Source: Robiginitomaculum sp. (GTDB lineage: Bacteria; Pseudomonadota; Alphaproteobacteria; Caulobacterales; Maricaulaceae). From it: a DNA stretch of 64,000 nucleotides. Below are positions 43,194-52,954 of this stretch, in pieces. Positions within the stretch are counted from its first letter, which is position 1. Every line of letters starts with the position of its first letter. The notes beneath the pieces were generated by a model. That model searched no databases, had not been told where the DNA came from, and saw only the letters and a program-made list of their open reading frames with translations. The stretch spans positions 718,499-782,498 of the forward strand of contig JAJFFT010000004.1 in NCBI GenBank assembly GCA_021776525.1, given 5' to 3'. The position numbers and the translations under genes are program-made.

Positions 43194-44165
43194 ATGCTGG
43201 AAAATGAATTCGATAGCGACTTACAGGATGATCTTGGGGCGCGTTTTCAGATTCTGGTCTGTATTGACGGCTCGGATGAATCCTATTCCGGATTGCGTTA
43301 TGCGGTGCGGATGGGGTCGGACAACAGTGCCGATCTGACCTTGCTTTATGTGCGCCCTGTCGACCAGGGGTTGCGCTCGGGCGGGCTGCAAATGCGTGTG
43401 GCACGTGAAAACATGCTTAAATGGGGCGTGCAATTGCCCGGCACCAAAGCCCTCAAAAAGGGCCGCGATATGCTGGTCGAAATGGGCTTTATGGCCGACG
43501 ACTGGAAAGAACAGGTCGTGCATACCGATGTTAGTGGTGACCCGCTGGGGGATAACACCACGGTTTATCGCAATGACGAGGGTGCAAGTATTTCTCTAAA
43601 ACTTCTGGTTTCCCCTCGTGTGGACCGCGGCATTTTAGATGAATGTGAAGTGGGCAGCTACGATATCACTATCATTTCCATGTCTGAAACCGCTGAAGCC
43701 AAGGAGCATGCGGGTTATATCTCGCCGGCCACAACCTTCACCGTTGCGACCCAGCATCGCGGTACGGTTCTGGTGGCCCGCGAGCTGGAGGAAGATCACG
43801 GCCATTTCATGTGCGTCGACTTTACTGACAAGGCCGTTCAGGCCGCCGTCAAAGATGCGCAAATCGCCGCTCGGTGCCATTGTCCTGTGCATCTATATTC
43901 TGTGGCTTCCAGTGAAGAGGAACGGGAAACCGCAATGGATGTTGTGGCCGGGGCCAAAGCCGCCATCGAAGCCGAGGGGTTGAGCATTGCGGGAGAGAGT
44001 ATTGGCTTGGGTGATCCGGTAGAATGTATTGTCGGCACCGGGCGCAAATACTCGCTTATCGTTCTTGCTGATACCAGTATTAAGGGGCTTCGCCGTTTCT
44101 TCACCACGTCGGTGGCTTATGAAGTGCTGCAAAAGGCTGCAAATTCGGTGATGATTGTTCGCTAG
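43194..44165 (+). CDS. universal stress protein, double Usp domain
   Basis: 323 residues with two Usp-like folds (about 18-155 and 190-323). The first begins FQILVCIDGSDESYSGLRYAV; the second ends SLIVLADTSIKGLRRFF...VMIVR. A complete nucleotide-binding GxxGxxGS(S/T) loop is not obvious in either half. The second half lacks it at RRFFTTSVAYEVL. The protein may act as a soluble regulator of the adjacent permeases, as Usp proteins next to transporters sometimes do; this is inference. AGGGG is about 9 bases before the ATG at 43194. Confidence 0.82.
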   Translation: MLENEFDSDLQDDLGARFQILVCIDGSDESYSGLRYAVRMGSDNSADLTLLYVRPVDQGLRSGGLQMRVARENMLKWGVQLPGTKALKKGRDMLVEMGFMADDWKEQVVHTDVSGDPLGDNTTVYRNDEGASISLKLLVSPRVDRGILDECEVGSYDITIISMSETAEAKEHAGYISPATTFTVATQHRGTVLVARELEEDHGHFMCVDFTDKAVQAAVKDAQIAARCHCPVHLYSVASSEEERETAMDVVAGAKAAIEAEGLSIAGESIGLGDPVECIVGTGRKYSLIVLADTSIKGLRRFFTTSVAYEVLQKAANSVMIVR

Positions 44166-44262
44166 GTTTCACTTTTCTGGTGCATATTTTCAGTTGATAT
44201 TCCCGCGCAATATGGCAGTGTTATATTAGAAGTACCGAATAAACGGTATGGGGAGCGAAATC

Positions 44263-47259
44263 GTGAACGCAAATCCGTTTGCAACGGTTAAGGAAGATGT
44301 GGACCTGTCGCCCGAAGTGGCTGACGAGGTTAAAAATACAACCTGCTATATGTGTGCCTGTCGGTGCGGCATTCGTGTGCACCTGAAAAATGGCAAGGTG
44401 CGTTATATCGAAGGCAATCCCGATCACCCGGTTAATCAGGGTGTGCTGTGCGGCAAGGGCTCTGCCGGGATTATGCAGCAATACTCCCCGGCCAAGCTGA
44501 AAAAGCCGCTTTTGCGCGTCGGTGAGCGCGGCTCTGGCGAATTCAAAGAAATTGAATGGGACGAAGCACTGGAACTCGCCACAAAATGGCTGGGCGATGT
44601 GCGTGCCAAAGACCCCGGAAAATTGGCGTTTTTTACGGGTCGTGATCAGAGCCAGTCTTTTACCGGCTGGTGGGCGACGCAATATGGCGCTCATAACTTT
44701 GCCGCTCATGGGGGCTTTTGTTCGGTCAATATGGCCGCTGGCGGGCTTTACACCCTTGGTGGTGCGTTTTGGGAATTTGGCGAGCCGGACTGGGATCTGA
44801 CCAAATATTTCATGCTGTTTGGTGTGGCCGAAGACCATGACAGCAACCCGATCAAAATTGGCCTGGGCAAGATGAAAACCCGCGGCGAAGCAAAGTTCGT
44901 TGCGGTCAATCCGTCACGTAATGGCTATAACGCCATTGCGGACGAGTGGGTGGGCGTGCGCCCGGGCACGGATGGTTTGTTTGTCTTCGCCATCATTCAC
45001 GAGCTTCTTCGCGCCGAAAAAATCGATTTTGCCTCACTGGCACGCTATTCCAATGCTCCGTGGCTGGTCATTGACGAGCCGGGAAAACCCGATCACGGCC
45101 TGTTTTTGCGTGATGCAAAAGGCAATCCGCTGGTTTGGGATTTAGCCAAGAAAAAAGCCATCAACGCCATGGGGCCGGATGCCGATGCCGCCCCGGCCTT
45201 TGCCGGTGCGCGCACCGTCAAAAAGCGCAATGTGGTGCCGTCCTTTCAACATCTGGCGGCGCGTTATCTTAGCGATGAATTCAGCCCCGACGCCGTGGCC
45301 GACACCATCGGTGTGCCCGCCGACACCATAAGGCGCATTGCCGCCGAGATCGCCCATGTGGCCTTTGAAGAAGAAGTGGTGGTCGAACAGCCTTGGGTGG
45401 ATGCCTGGGGCCGCAAACACGATAAAATGATTGGTCGCCCTGTATCGTTTCACGCCATGCGCGGCATTTCTGCGCACTCGAACGGTTTTCATACCTGCCG
45501 CGCCTTGCATATCTTGCAAGCCTTGCTGGGTTCGGTCGATGTGCCGGGGGGCTGGCGCTATAAGGCACCATTTCCAAAACCCATCCCGCCGGGGGTGCGC
45601 CCCGCTGGACCCGCTGCCAATCCGGGCGAGCCATTAAAAGGCCCGCCTTTGGGCTTTATCAAATCCCCCGATGATCTGATCGTCGATGAGGATGGCGCGC
45701 CGCAACGGATAGACAAGGCTTATTCGTGGGAGCATCCGTTATCGCTGCACGGCATGATGCACATGGTGCTGCACAACGCTGCTAATGCGGACCCCTATAA
45801 GGTCGATGTCTTGTTCATGTATATGGCCAATATGGCGTGGAATTCGTCGATGAATGTGCCGGGCACGCTCGACTATTTCACCGCCAAGGATAACGATGGG
45901 GACTATAAAATTCCCAAAATTATCTATTCCGACGCCTTTTGGTCAGAAACCGTGCCGTATTGCGATCTGATTTTACCTGACACCACCTATCTGGAACGCT
46001 GGGATTGCATCTCCATGCTGGATCGGCCGATCTCGTCGGCCCATGGGGCAGGGGATTCCATTCGCCAACCGATTTTGAAGCCAGAGGGCGATGTGCGCCC
46101 GTTCCAGGATGTGTTGATTGATCTGGGTCATCGTCTGGGGTTGCCGGGCATGACCAAGGATGATGGCAGCGCCACTTATCCCGGTGGCTATGTGGATTAT
46201 ATGGCCAATCATGAACGGGGCAAAGATTCTGGCATCGGGCCATTGGCCGGTTGGCGGGGCAAGGATGGTAAAGACCAAGGCCGCGGTGAGCCCAATCCAA
46301 ACCAGATTGACCGTTATATCGAAAACGGCTGTTTTTGGACGCAAAGCCTGTTGGATGAACAGCTTTATTTCAAACCCTTCAACCAAAGCTATCTGGAGCA
46401 CGCTACGGCAATGGGCTGGATCGGCCATGCGGACCCGATTGTGTTCCAGCTCTATAATGAGGATTTGCAAAAGTTCCGCCTCGCCGCGCAAGGCCATGGG
46501 GATAAACAACCGCCAGAACAGCATCGGGACCGTATCGAAACCTATTTTGATCCACTGCCCATCTGGTATATGCCGTTTGAAGAGGCCGAGGTGGACACAC
46601 AGCAATATCCATTGCACGCATTGTCCCAGCGCCCCATGCATATGTACCATTCCTGGGGCTCGCAAAATGCCTGGTTGCGCCAGATCACATCGGCCAACAA
46701 GCTTCATATACATGTGGATACGGCGGCGCAGTTTGGCATTGATGATGACGACTGGGTATGGATTGAAAGCCGCCATGGTCGGGTTAAGGGACAGGTGAAG
46801 CTGATCACCGGGGTTAATCCGCAAACCGTGTGGACATGGAACGCCATTGGCAAGCGCAAAGGGGCATGGAATTTGTCTGATGATGCGCCCGAATCCAATA
46901 AAGGCTTTTTGCTGAACCATATTATTTCCGAAGTGCTGGCCCCCGGTAAAAACGGCCAACGCTATTCCAATTCTGACCCGGTGACCGGGCAGGCGGCATG
47001 GTTTGATCTGCGCGTCAATATTACCAGATGTGCGGCAGGTGAGGCCGGCTTTACCGAACCGATGTTTGAGGCCTTCCCTCGTGAGCCTCATGCCGACCCA
47101 ATCCCGCCGCTTTCGCGGTATGGCGCGGACCTGAGGGGTGCGCCAACTGGTAAAAAGGCCGCCGAAAAGGGCTGGGTTGGCAATCGTCATGAAAATGCGA
47201 CCAATATAACTGGCCTTAAAGATGGCAAGGGCAATCAGACCAAAGGGGATGCCTCATGA
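44263..47259 (+). CDS. soeA: molybdopterin oxidoreductase, sulfite dehydrogenase SoeA-like
   Basis: About 998 residues. The first [4Fe-4S] binding motif is CYMCACRC with a fourth Cys in GVLCGKG 28 residues later; bis-MGD domains follow with DQSQSFTGWW, AHGGFCSVNMAAGG (a candidate Mo-ligand region), AVNPSRNGYNAIADEWVGVRPGTDG and the C-terminal cap QRPMHMYHSWGSQNAWLRQI. No Tat signal is present, in keeping with the cytoplasmic SoeABC complex that oxidises sulfite to sulfate with quinone. GGGGAG is 7 bases before a GTG at 44263; ATG at 44248 is an alternative start without such a site. Related CISM members (DMSO, polysulfide, tetrathionate enzymes) cannot be excluded by eye. Confidence 0.83.
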   Translation: MNANPFATVKEDVDLSPEVADEVKNTTCYMCACRCGIRVHLKNGKVRYIEGNPDHPVNQGVLCGKGSAGIMQQYSPAKLKKPLLRVGERGSGEFKEIEWDEALELATKWLGDVRAKDPGKLAFFTGRDQSQSFTGWWATQYGAHNFAAHGGFCSVNMAAGGLYTLGGAFWEFGEPDWDLTKYFMLFGVAEDHDSNPIKIGLGKMKTRGEAKFVAVNPSRNGYNAIADEWVGVRPGTDGLFVFAIIHELLRAEKIDFASLARYSNAPWLVIDEPGKPDHGLFLRDAKGNPLVWDLAKKKAINAMGPDADAAPAFAGARTVKKRNVVPSFQHLAARYLSDEFSPDAVADTIGVPADTIRRIAAEIAHVAFEEEVVVEQPWVDAWGRKHDKMIGRPVSFHAMRGISAHSNGFHTCRALHILQALLGSVDVPGGWRYKAPFPKPIPPGVRPAGPAANPGEPLKGPPLGFIKSPDDLIVDEDGAPQRIDKAYSWEHPLSLHGMMHMVLHNAANADPYKVDVLFMYMANMAWNSSMNVPGTLDYFTAKDNDGDYKIPKIIYSDAFWSETVPYCDLILPDTTYLERWDCISMLDRPISSAHGAGDSIRQPILKPEGDVRPFQDVLIDLGHRLGLPGMTKDDGSATYPGGYVDYMANHERGKDSGIGPLAGWRGKDGKDQGRGEPNPNQIDRYIENGCFWTQSLLDEQLYFKPFNQSYLEHATAMGWIGHADPIVFQLYNEDLQKFRLAAQGHGDKQPPEQHRDRIETYFDPLPIWYMPFEEAEVDTQQYPLHALSQRPMHMYHSWGSQNAWLRQITSANKLHIHVDTAAQFGIDDDDWVWIESRHGRVKGQVKLITGVNPQTVWTWNAIGKRKGAWNLSDDAPESNKGFLLNHIISEVLAPGKNGQRYSNSDPVTGQAAWFDLRVNITRCAAGEAGFTEPMFEAFPREPHADPIPPLSRYGADLRGAPTGKKAAEKGWVGNRHENATNITGLKDGKGNQTKGDAS

Positions 47260-48008
47260 CGCTCTTGCCACAGAACCCGTCCAAGGTGAAACTTGGCCTT
47301 GTTATTGATCTTGATATCTGTGTGGGTTGCCATGCTTGCGCGGTCAATTGCAAGGAATGGAACACCTCTGGCAAAATGGCGCCGTTAACGGACGTAGACC
47401 CGTATGGGGCTAAGCCGGATGGTGTGTGGTTTAACCGCGTGCACACTTTTGAGGCGGTGGACGAGGCGGCGGGAACATCACGCACTGTGCATTTTCCGCG
47501 CTCGTGCCTGCATTGCGATGATGCGCCCTGTGTCACCGTATGCCCCACCGGGGCGTCTTATAAGCGCGATGAGGACGGCATCGTCCTGATCAACACCGAC
47601 ATTTGCATTGGCTGTAAACTGTGCTCGTGGGCCTGCCCTTATGGGGCGCGCGAATATGATGAAGACGAAGGGGTGATGAAAAAATGCACCCTGTGTGTCG
47701 ATAAAATCTATAACGAAAACCTGCCCCCCGAGAGCCGTGTACCGGCCTGCGTCTCTACCTGTCCGTCGGGGGCGCGCTCATTTGGTGATCTGGGTGATCC
47801 GGATTCCGATGTGTCCAAGCTGGTCGCCGCCCGTGAAGGTTATGCTTTGATGCCTGAACAAGGCACCAAGCCAGTGAACCGCTATCTGCCACCGCGCCCA
47901 AAAAAAATTGGTGATGAAGTGGCTCCGCGCCTTCTTGACCACCATGATGACAGCGCCGATGGCGCTGGCCTTTTGGCCCGCTGGGTCGACAAGATCCTAA
48001 CGGTATAA
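47256..48008 (+). CDS. soeB: Fe-S electron transfer subunit, SoeB-like
   Basis: 250 residues with four ferredoxin-type clusters: DICVGCHACAVNCKEWN, SCLHCDDAPCVTVCPTGAS, DICIGCKLCSWACPYGAREY and KKCTLCVDKI followed by ACVSTCPSGAR. It passes electrons from the molybdenum subunit to the membrane anchor. ATGA overlap with soeA; 14 bases before soeC. The YKRDEDGIVLINTD context is typical of DmsB/PsrB/SoeB proteins. Confidence 0.9.
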   Translation: MTLLPQNPSKVKLGLVIDLDICVGCHACAVNCKEWNTSGKMAPLTDVDPYGAKPDGVWFNRVHTFEAVDEAAGTSRTVHFPRSCLHCDDAPCVTVCPTGASYKRDEDGIVLINTDICIGCKLCSWACPYGAREYDEDEGVMKKCTLCVDKIYNENLPPESRVPACVSTCPSGARSFGDLGDPDSDVSKLVAAREGYALMPEQGTKPVNRYLPPRPKKIGDEVAPRLLDHHDDSADGAGLLARWVDKILTV

Positions 48009-48022
48009 AGTGAGGAACAATC

Positions 48023-48964
48023 ATGCATCCGGCTAAATCCGTTATCTATTTCACCACCGCGTCCGGCGCTGGCTATGGCCTAATGGTCTGGCTGGCGGTG
48101 ATGGGGGCTTTCGGCTTCATTCCGGCAGATCGTCCCTTTGGGATTGTCGGCTTTGGTCTGGCGTTCTTTTTAATCATCAGCGGGCTTCTGTCCTCAACCG
48201 GGCATTTGGGTCGGCCAGAGCGGGCCTGGCGCGCTTTGTCGCAATGGCGCTCGTCCTGGTTGTCGCGCGAAGGGGTGGCGGCCATTCTGGCCTTTGGCCC
48301 CACCGGGCTTTACGCCCTTGGCTGGGTGGTCTTGGGCCAAAACACCGGACCAGTCGGTCTGATTGGCATTGCCGGGGCTTTGATGTGTCTGATCACCGTT
48401 TATTTCACCTCGATGATTTATGCATCACTGAAGGCTATTCCTGCGTGGAGCAATCGCTGGACTTCGCTTGGTTATCTGTTGATGGCGCTGATGAGTGGTG
48501 CGGTGTTGATCCTGGTTTTGCAAACCATAATGGGCATTGGAAACAGCATGGTGGCGCTAAAGGCTAGTGTTGTGCTGATTGCACTGGCTGGATTGGTTAA
48601 GCTGATGTATTGGCGCTCACTGCGCAATAGCGAGCCAGAGAGCACAACTGAAAGTGCGACCGGGCTTGGCAAATTTGGTCAAGTGCGGATGATTGAAAGT
48701 CCTCATGACGAAGATAATTATCTGCTAAAAGAAATGGGTTTCCAGATTGCCCGGCGCCATACCCAAAAACTCAAACGCTTTGCTTTGGCTTTTGGCTTTA
48801 TTGTGCCTTTGGCATTGGTTGCCATGATTTCAGCGTTGGGTATGCCCTACGCTCTGATCCTGAGTGTCAGCGCCTTAATCTCTGGGATTGTTGGGCTGGT
48901 GACTGAACGTTGGTTGTTCTTTGCCGAAGCCAAGCATGTGGTAACATTGTATTACAATCGGTAG
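48023..48964 (+). CDS. soeC: membrane anchor subunit, DmsC/SoeC-like
   Basis: 313 residues with about eight membrane helices. The segment SSTGHLGRPERAWRALSQWRSSWLSREG is characteristic of DmsC-type quinone-reactive anchors. As the third gene after soeA-soeB it completes a cytoplasm-facing quinone-linked oxidoreductase. The C-terminus (RWLFFAEAKHVVTLYY) also matches the family. AGTGAGGA lies before the ATG. No good terminator is visible afterwards. Confidence 0.88.
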   Translation: MHPAKSVIYFTTASGAGYGLMVWLAVMGAFGFIPADRPFGIVGFGLAFFLIISGLLSSTGHLGRPERAWRALSQWRSSWLSREGVAAILAFGPTGLYALGWVVLGQNTGPVGLIGIAGALMCLITVYFTSMIYASLKAIPAWSNRWTSLGYLLMALMSGAVLILVLQTIMGIGNSMVALKASVVLIALAGLVKLMYWRSLRNSEPESTTESATGLGKFGQVRMIESPHDEDNYLLKEMGFQIARRHTQKLKRFALAFGFIVPLALVAMISALGMPYALILSVSALISGIVGLVTERWLFFAEAKHVVTLYYNR

Positions 48965-49388
48965 GTTTGCTTTATATGCAATGTTGATGGCCAATAGGTT
49001 TCAGGCGTTGCAGAGGGTTTCATAGCCACGCGGATTGACCAGTGTAGCCGTGCGCACGGATGGCTGAATTATAAATTTCCAGAAAACTTACGATTTTAAA
49101 CACGGTATTCTTTTGCATAAAATAATTCATGCGTGCCTGTAGTCCGTATATAGAATTTCACAGGTAAAAATTCAGAAAAAAATATGTGTATAATGCAAAC
49201 AATGCAAAAAAAAGTTTGTAATTGAATTATTTGTACGGCAAACACTTTGAAAAAAAATCTAACAAGTGAAATGTTCCTAATACATTGGCATTTTACGGCA
49301 GAATGTGAGCCATTTATATGATTTAACGGTCTATTTACCTGACTCATTCACCTTGTTTGATAGTGAATAAACGGGCGGAAGGTAAACA
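48965..49388 (+). promoter_or_regulatory. AT-rich intergenic region with A-tracts and a TATAAT, upstream of the porin gene
   Basis: Markedly AT-rich compared with its flanks. Runs of A occur at 49166-49170, 49176-49182, 49206-49213 and 49250-49257, and a perfect TATAAT at 49189-49194 lacks a clear -35 at the normal distance. ATTCAC (49346-49351) and GTGAAT (49363-49368) form a dyad about 20 bases before the porin start. The region probably holds a regulated or curved promoter. I see no gene; a short minus-strand frame here looks spurious. Confidence 0.4.
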
Positions 49389-50714
49389 ATGTCTGGGCAA
49401 ATCAAAGTTGATAACATGCATGGATACGGCGCAAAGGGGCGACGTTTCTTGCAAAGCGTTGCCGTTGCGGCTCTACTCATTGCGACGCCGGGCTTGGCTT
49501 TGGCCGACGGTGATCCTGACGAGCAGATGATCGCCATGCAGCAAAAGCTGGAACAGGCTATGGCCGCAATCCAGCAACTCAGCAGCACAGTGACGTCCCT
49601 GCAAAGTGAGCTGGCCAGCCAAAAAGTCGCCACCACCAAGACAACATCAAATGCCGACATGATGCTGGAACTGGACGAGCGCGTTGAGGAATTAGAAGAC
49701 ACTGTCGATACGATCGATAGCCGCGTTGGCAGCCGTGCGGTCGCCAATGCTTTTGATGCGACCAAGCTGGATATCGGCGGGTTTGTTGATATTGCAACAA
49801 CATTGGCGATTGGCGAGGATAAAACCGAAGCGGCCTTTAACCGCGAAGTGTTTGAATTGCTGGTCAAGGCCAAACTCGGCAATAGCTGGGATCTGTTTGT
49901 GGCGCAGGCCTTTATTCGTAACGCGCCTTTGCGGTTCTCTGATCCGGCCGGGCGGCGTTCGCCCTTCTTTGCCAATAACAACTCTCCGGTTGTTACCGAC
50001 ACAGTGATTGCCTGGGCTCAGTATTCAAAAAATGACATGTTTAATGTGCAGTTCGGGCGCTTTATCACGCCGCACGGCATTATCAATATCGAACACTTTC
50101 CAGCCAATTTGCTGGACCCGGAACAGCCGCAATTCCTGCGCCCGTTTCCTGGGCAAACCATTTTTGCCAACTTCTCTGATGGTTTGAATGTTCATGGCTC
50201 AAAATATGTGGGCAATAACAAGTTTAGCTATAACGCCTATGCTGCGGCCTGGGCAGGCAATTCCAGTAATATCAATGTGGGCGGGCGTTTGGCTTATTCC
50301 TTTGAGGATGCAGGGCTGACCTTTGGTCTTAACGGAACCTATGGCGACCGTTCCAGCACGCGTGATGCGAACTTTGCAGTTCTTGGTGCCGACGTGCTAT
50401 TCCAAAAAGGCCGCTGGACCTGGAAAAATGAGGTCTATGTCACGGATGAGGAAAATGCACCCAGCAAGTACGCATTCTACACCATGCCGGCATATAAGCT
50501 GACCGACAAATGGACCGCTTTTTACCGGTTTGATTATCTTGATACCGGATTACTTGGCGGCGAAAGCTATGAAAATGCAGTGGGTTTGACGTTCCGCCCG
50601 ATATTTAATGCGCATTTGCGCGGTATTTATCGCTGGCGACATGCAACACGAGATGCAGGCATACCTGCGGCCGATACCCACGTCTTCCAACTGTCCACAA
50701 CCTTTAACTTCTAA
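49389..50714 (+). CDS. outer-membrane porin with N-terminal coiled coil
   Basis: 441 residues. Signal peptide (about 20-40, LALA before DGDP) then a coiled coil (46-115) with MQQKLEQAMAAIQQLSSTVTS and LDERVEELEDTVDTI, as in trimeric porins with a periplasmic or surface stalk, then a barrel beginning KLDIGGFVDIATTLA and ending in the aromatic FQLSTTFNF. The barrel blocks VQFGRFITPHG and NFSDGLNVHG resemble carbohydrate/phosphate-selective porins and FmdC-type proteins. GGAAGG lies 6 bases before the ATG. It leads a three-gene run with a PstS-like protein and a chemoreceptor. Confidence 0.85.
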   Translation: MSGQIKVDNMHGYGAKGRRFLQSVAVAALLIATPGLALADGDPDEQMIAMQQKLEQAMAAIQQLSSTVTSLQSELASQKVATTKTTSNADMMLELDERVEELEDTVDTIDSRVGSRAVANAFDATKLDIGGFVDIATTLAIGEDKTEAAFNREVFELLVKAKLGNSWDLFVAQAFIRNAPLRFSDPAGRRSPFFANNNSPVVTDTVIAWAQYSKNDMFNVQFGRFITPHGIINIEHFPANLLDPEQPQFLRPFPGQTIFANFSDGLNVHGSKYVGNNKFSYNAYAAAWAGNSSNINVGGRLAYSFEDAGLTFGLNGTYGDRSSTRDANFAVLGADVLFQKGRWTWKNEVYVTDEENAPSKYAFYTMPAYKLTDKWTAFYRFDYLDTGLLGGESYENAVGLTFRPIFNAHLRGIYRWRHATRDAGIPAADTHVFQLSTTFNF

Positions 50715-50725
50715 GGAGCGAAACA

Positions 50726-51190
50726 ATGCGAACTCTCTTTTCAAAATTCGCTCTTGCAACAGTAACGGCGGCCGTTTTGACAATGATGTCGACACCGGCT
50801 CTCGCTGAAAACTTTGCCATAGTCGTCAATGCCGAAAATGGTTTCTCTGGTGATCAGGGCACACTGCAAACGCAGATCAAGCGGCTCTATCTTAAAGAGC
50901 AGTCGGCATGGCCGGGCGGTATCGAATCCATTCCATTTGGGCGGGAAGAAGCGTCACCGGAACAAATGGCCTTTGAACAGTTCATCCTTGGTATGAGCAG
51001 CGCCGAAATTCAGGGGCACTGGCTGAAACTGAAGCAAATTCGTGGTGAAACACCGCCGCGTGGCATTGGTTCAGCCCGTATTCTGGCGCGCCAGATCGGT
51101 AAAAATCCAGGCGCATTTGGTGTAGTTCTCTCCAGCGAGGCGGCTGCGATCGCAGGCGGTAAAGTTCTGTTCGAATTTTCTGGGAACTGA
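50726..51190 (+). CDS. small PstS-like periplasmic binding protein
   Basis: 154 residues; signal peptide (1-27, ALA) followed by a single-lobe relative of phosphate ABC transporter substrate-binding proteins. Such short proteins typically have the pattern seen here: INxxNGFS-like NAENGFSGDQGTLQTQIKRLYLKE, FEQFILGMSSAEIQGHW, and NPGAFGVVLSSEAA. There are no ABC transporter genes nearby. The pairing with a porin and a chemoreceptor suggests that it presents a ligand to the receptor or binds an oxyanion in the periplasm. AAGGAG is 7 bases before the ATG. Confidence 0.82.
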   Translation: MRTLFSKFALATVTAAVLTMMSTPALAENFAIVVNAENGFSGDQGTLQTQIKRLYLKEQSAWPGGIESIPFGREEASPEQMAFEQFILGMSSAEIQGHWLKLKQIRGETPPRGIGSARILARQIGKNPGAFGVVLSSEAAAIAGGKVLFEFSGN

Positions 51191-51228
51191 ACTTTATCAA
51201 ACGCTTAAGCCAGTCATTGTGAGGCAAA

Positions 51229-52896
51229 ATGCCAATATCTAAAATTGTCCAGAACCTGCCGGTACTCGTCAAGGTTTCTGTTTTGCTGGCTTTTATCGCA
51301 GTGTTCTCCACTGGCTTTGGTTTAGCTTTGCGCGCCAAGAACACCGCCATAAAAATTGCTGTTGTCGAGCAAGGCCAGACACTGGACCTGCTGCAAAGTG
51401 CCCGTAATGCCGCCAAGGCTTTTGGCGATATGAAGTACTGGAATGCAGAACTGGCCAACAGTTTGCAGGACGATTCAGTCGATGCCGCCGCACAAGCCAA
51501 GGAGCGCCTGTTTGCTGAACTGGATGCTTTGCAGGGCTATGCCCCGGATATCGCCGATACTGTGCGGACCAAAGCGGATGAGATCGAAGAATTATCGCTG
51601 TCCGCCATGGATGAATTCATCATGGATGAGCGCAAAGCCGGTAACACGTTCATGACCGAAGCCAGAGAACGCGTTGGTGCCGTCAATAAAGTTCTGGACG
51701 CTTTGACCACGGATTTAGAGGCACAGGCCGAGTCTGCGCGTCAGTCAGCCTTACAGGCCTCCAGCTCGGCGCTAAATCTTTCTATACCAGCCATGCTGGG
51801 CGTTATGGCCGCATTAGCCGCGGCCGGGTTCGGTCTTTACAGCCTTGTGGTCATGCCGATTAAGCGTATGACAGCAGCCATGTTGGTGCTGGCTGATGGT
51901 GATGCAACGATCAAACTGCCTGCCGAGGGGCAAAAAGACGAAATCGGTAATATGGCCGGTGCCGTTGCCGTGTTTCGAGAAAACATGATCGAAGCGGAGC
52001 GATTGCGCGGCGAGCAGCTGAAGCTTGAAGAACGCTCTAAAGTTGAAAAAGTGGCCGCCATGAATCAGCTGGCCGATGATTTTGAAGCTTCGGTTACAGA
52101 AATGGTTGATACTGTTGCGTCGACGGCGGGACAGATGCAGGCCAGCGCGCATGATCTGGCCGATACGGCGCGTTCATCGGGACAGGAAGCCCACGGCGCC
52201 GCAGAATCATCACGCGAATCCGCTGATAATATTGAAATGGTCGCGGTGGCTACCGAGGAACTGAGAAGTTCTATTCAGGAAGTTTCAGAACAGATTTGCA
52301 GCTCCGCAGAATTTGCCCAAAGCGCCGCCGGTGCCGCACGAGAATCCAATACAGTCGTTAAAAGCCTCGGTGAAGCCGCTGCAAGGATCGACAGTATTGT
52401 TCAAATTATTCAAGATATTGCAGAGCAAACGAACCTGCTGGCGCTGAATGCCACTATCGAAGCAGCACGGGCTGGTGATGCCGGACGCGGCTTCTCTGTT
52501 GTAGCCTCTGAAGTCAAAGGCCTGGCCGAGCAAACCACCAAAGCCACCCAAGATATCAGTACCCAGATTAAAGAAATTCAAGGCGTCGCACAGGTCAGCG
52601 TCGACCAGATCGGCGAAGTCGCCAAATCTATTGGTCATATTGAAGAACGGCTGGCCACAGTCTCTGCTGCGGCAGAAGAACAATCCGCCACCACAGGCGA
52701 GATTAGCGAGAGCATTCGCCGCGCCGCCGAGCATTCCAAGCAAATATCGGACTCAGTCACACAATTATCTGACGCGTCCACGACAACAGAAAGCACCTCG
52801 GTCGAAACCCATGAAGCCACCGTGGAAATGACTCTGCAAACCGAAAAACTGGGCGCCGAAGTGCGCGAGTTTGTTACGCGGGTTCGTGGCGCTTAA
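51229..52896 (+). CDS. methyl-accepting chemotaxis protein
   Basis: 555 residues. TM1 (about 15-33), a periplasmic helical sensor of about 150 residues (34-185), TM2 (about 186-212), HAMP (with [19 protein letters not shown]), and a signalling domain whose hairpin tip [26 protein letters not shown] is the universal MCP signature, with the core about 400-430. Glu/Gln-containing helices on both sides are potential methylation sites. No C-terminal CheR-tethering pentapeptide is seen. It is the last gene of the porin/PstS-like run and may report on the same ligand. Confidence 0.93.
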   Translation: MPISKIVQNLPVLVKVSVLLAFIAVFSTGFGLALRAKNTAIKIAVVEQGQTLDLLQSARNAAKAFGDMKYWNAELANSLQDDSVDAAAQAKERLFAELDALQGYAPDIADTVRTKADEIEELSLSAMDEFIMDERKAGNTFMTEARERVGAVNKVLDALTTDLEAQAESARQSALQASSSALNLSIPAMLGVMAALAAAGFGLYSLVVMPIKRMTAAMLVLADGDATIKLPAEGQKDEIGNMAGAVAVFRENMIEAERLRGEQLKLEERSKVEKVAAMNQLADDFEASVTEMVDTVASTAGQMQASAHDLADTARSSGQEAHGAAESSRESADNIEMVAVATEELRSSIQEVSEQICSSAEFAQSAAGAARESNTVVKSLGEAAARIDSIVQIIQDIAEQTNLLALNATIEAARAGDAGRGFSVVASEVKGLAEQTTKATQDISTQIKEIQGVAQVSVDQIGEVAKSIGHIEERLATVSAAAEEQSATTGEISESIRRAAEHSKQISDSVTQLSDASTTTESTSVETHEATVEMTLQTEKLGAEVREFVTRVRGA

Positions 52897-52954
52897 GCCA
52901 TACAGACACGCCTTTGTTTCTTATAAATTGAACCATTATAGACCCGCCTGTGAT

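Noticed and set aside
45973-47190. Long minus-strand open frame opposite soeA (405 codons)
   Set aside because: Shadow of a GC-rich coding region; no recognisable domain and no upstream signals.
44263-47259. Molybdenum enzyme as formate dehydrogenase or nitrate reductase
   Set aside because: No Tat signal, no Cys/Sec formate site context, a DmsC-type anchor and sulfur-relay neighbours fit SoeA better, although related sulfur-compound reductases cannot be excluded.
38605-49045. Shared 11-mer TAGCCACGCGG at about 38619 and 49023 as a repeat element
   Set aside because: The match does not extend beyond 11 bases and has no flanking similarity, so chance is a sufficient explanation.
49096-49347. 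Small minus-strand open frame in the AT-rich gap before the porin
   Set aside because: Composition is that of AT-rich non-coding DNA, there is no ribosome site, and it would run through the A-tracts and promoter-like TATAAT.
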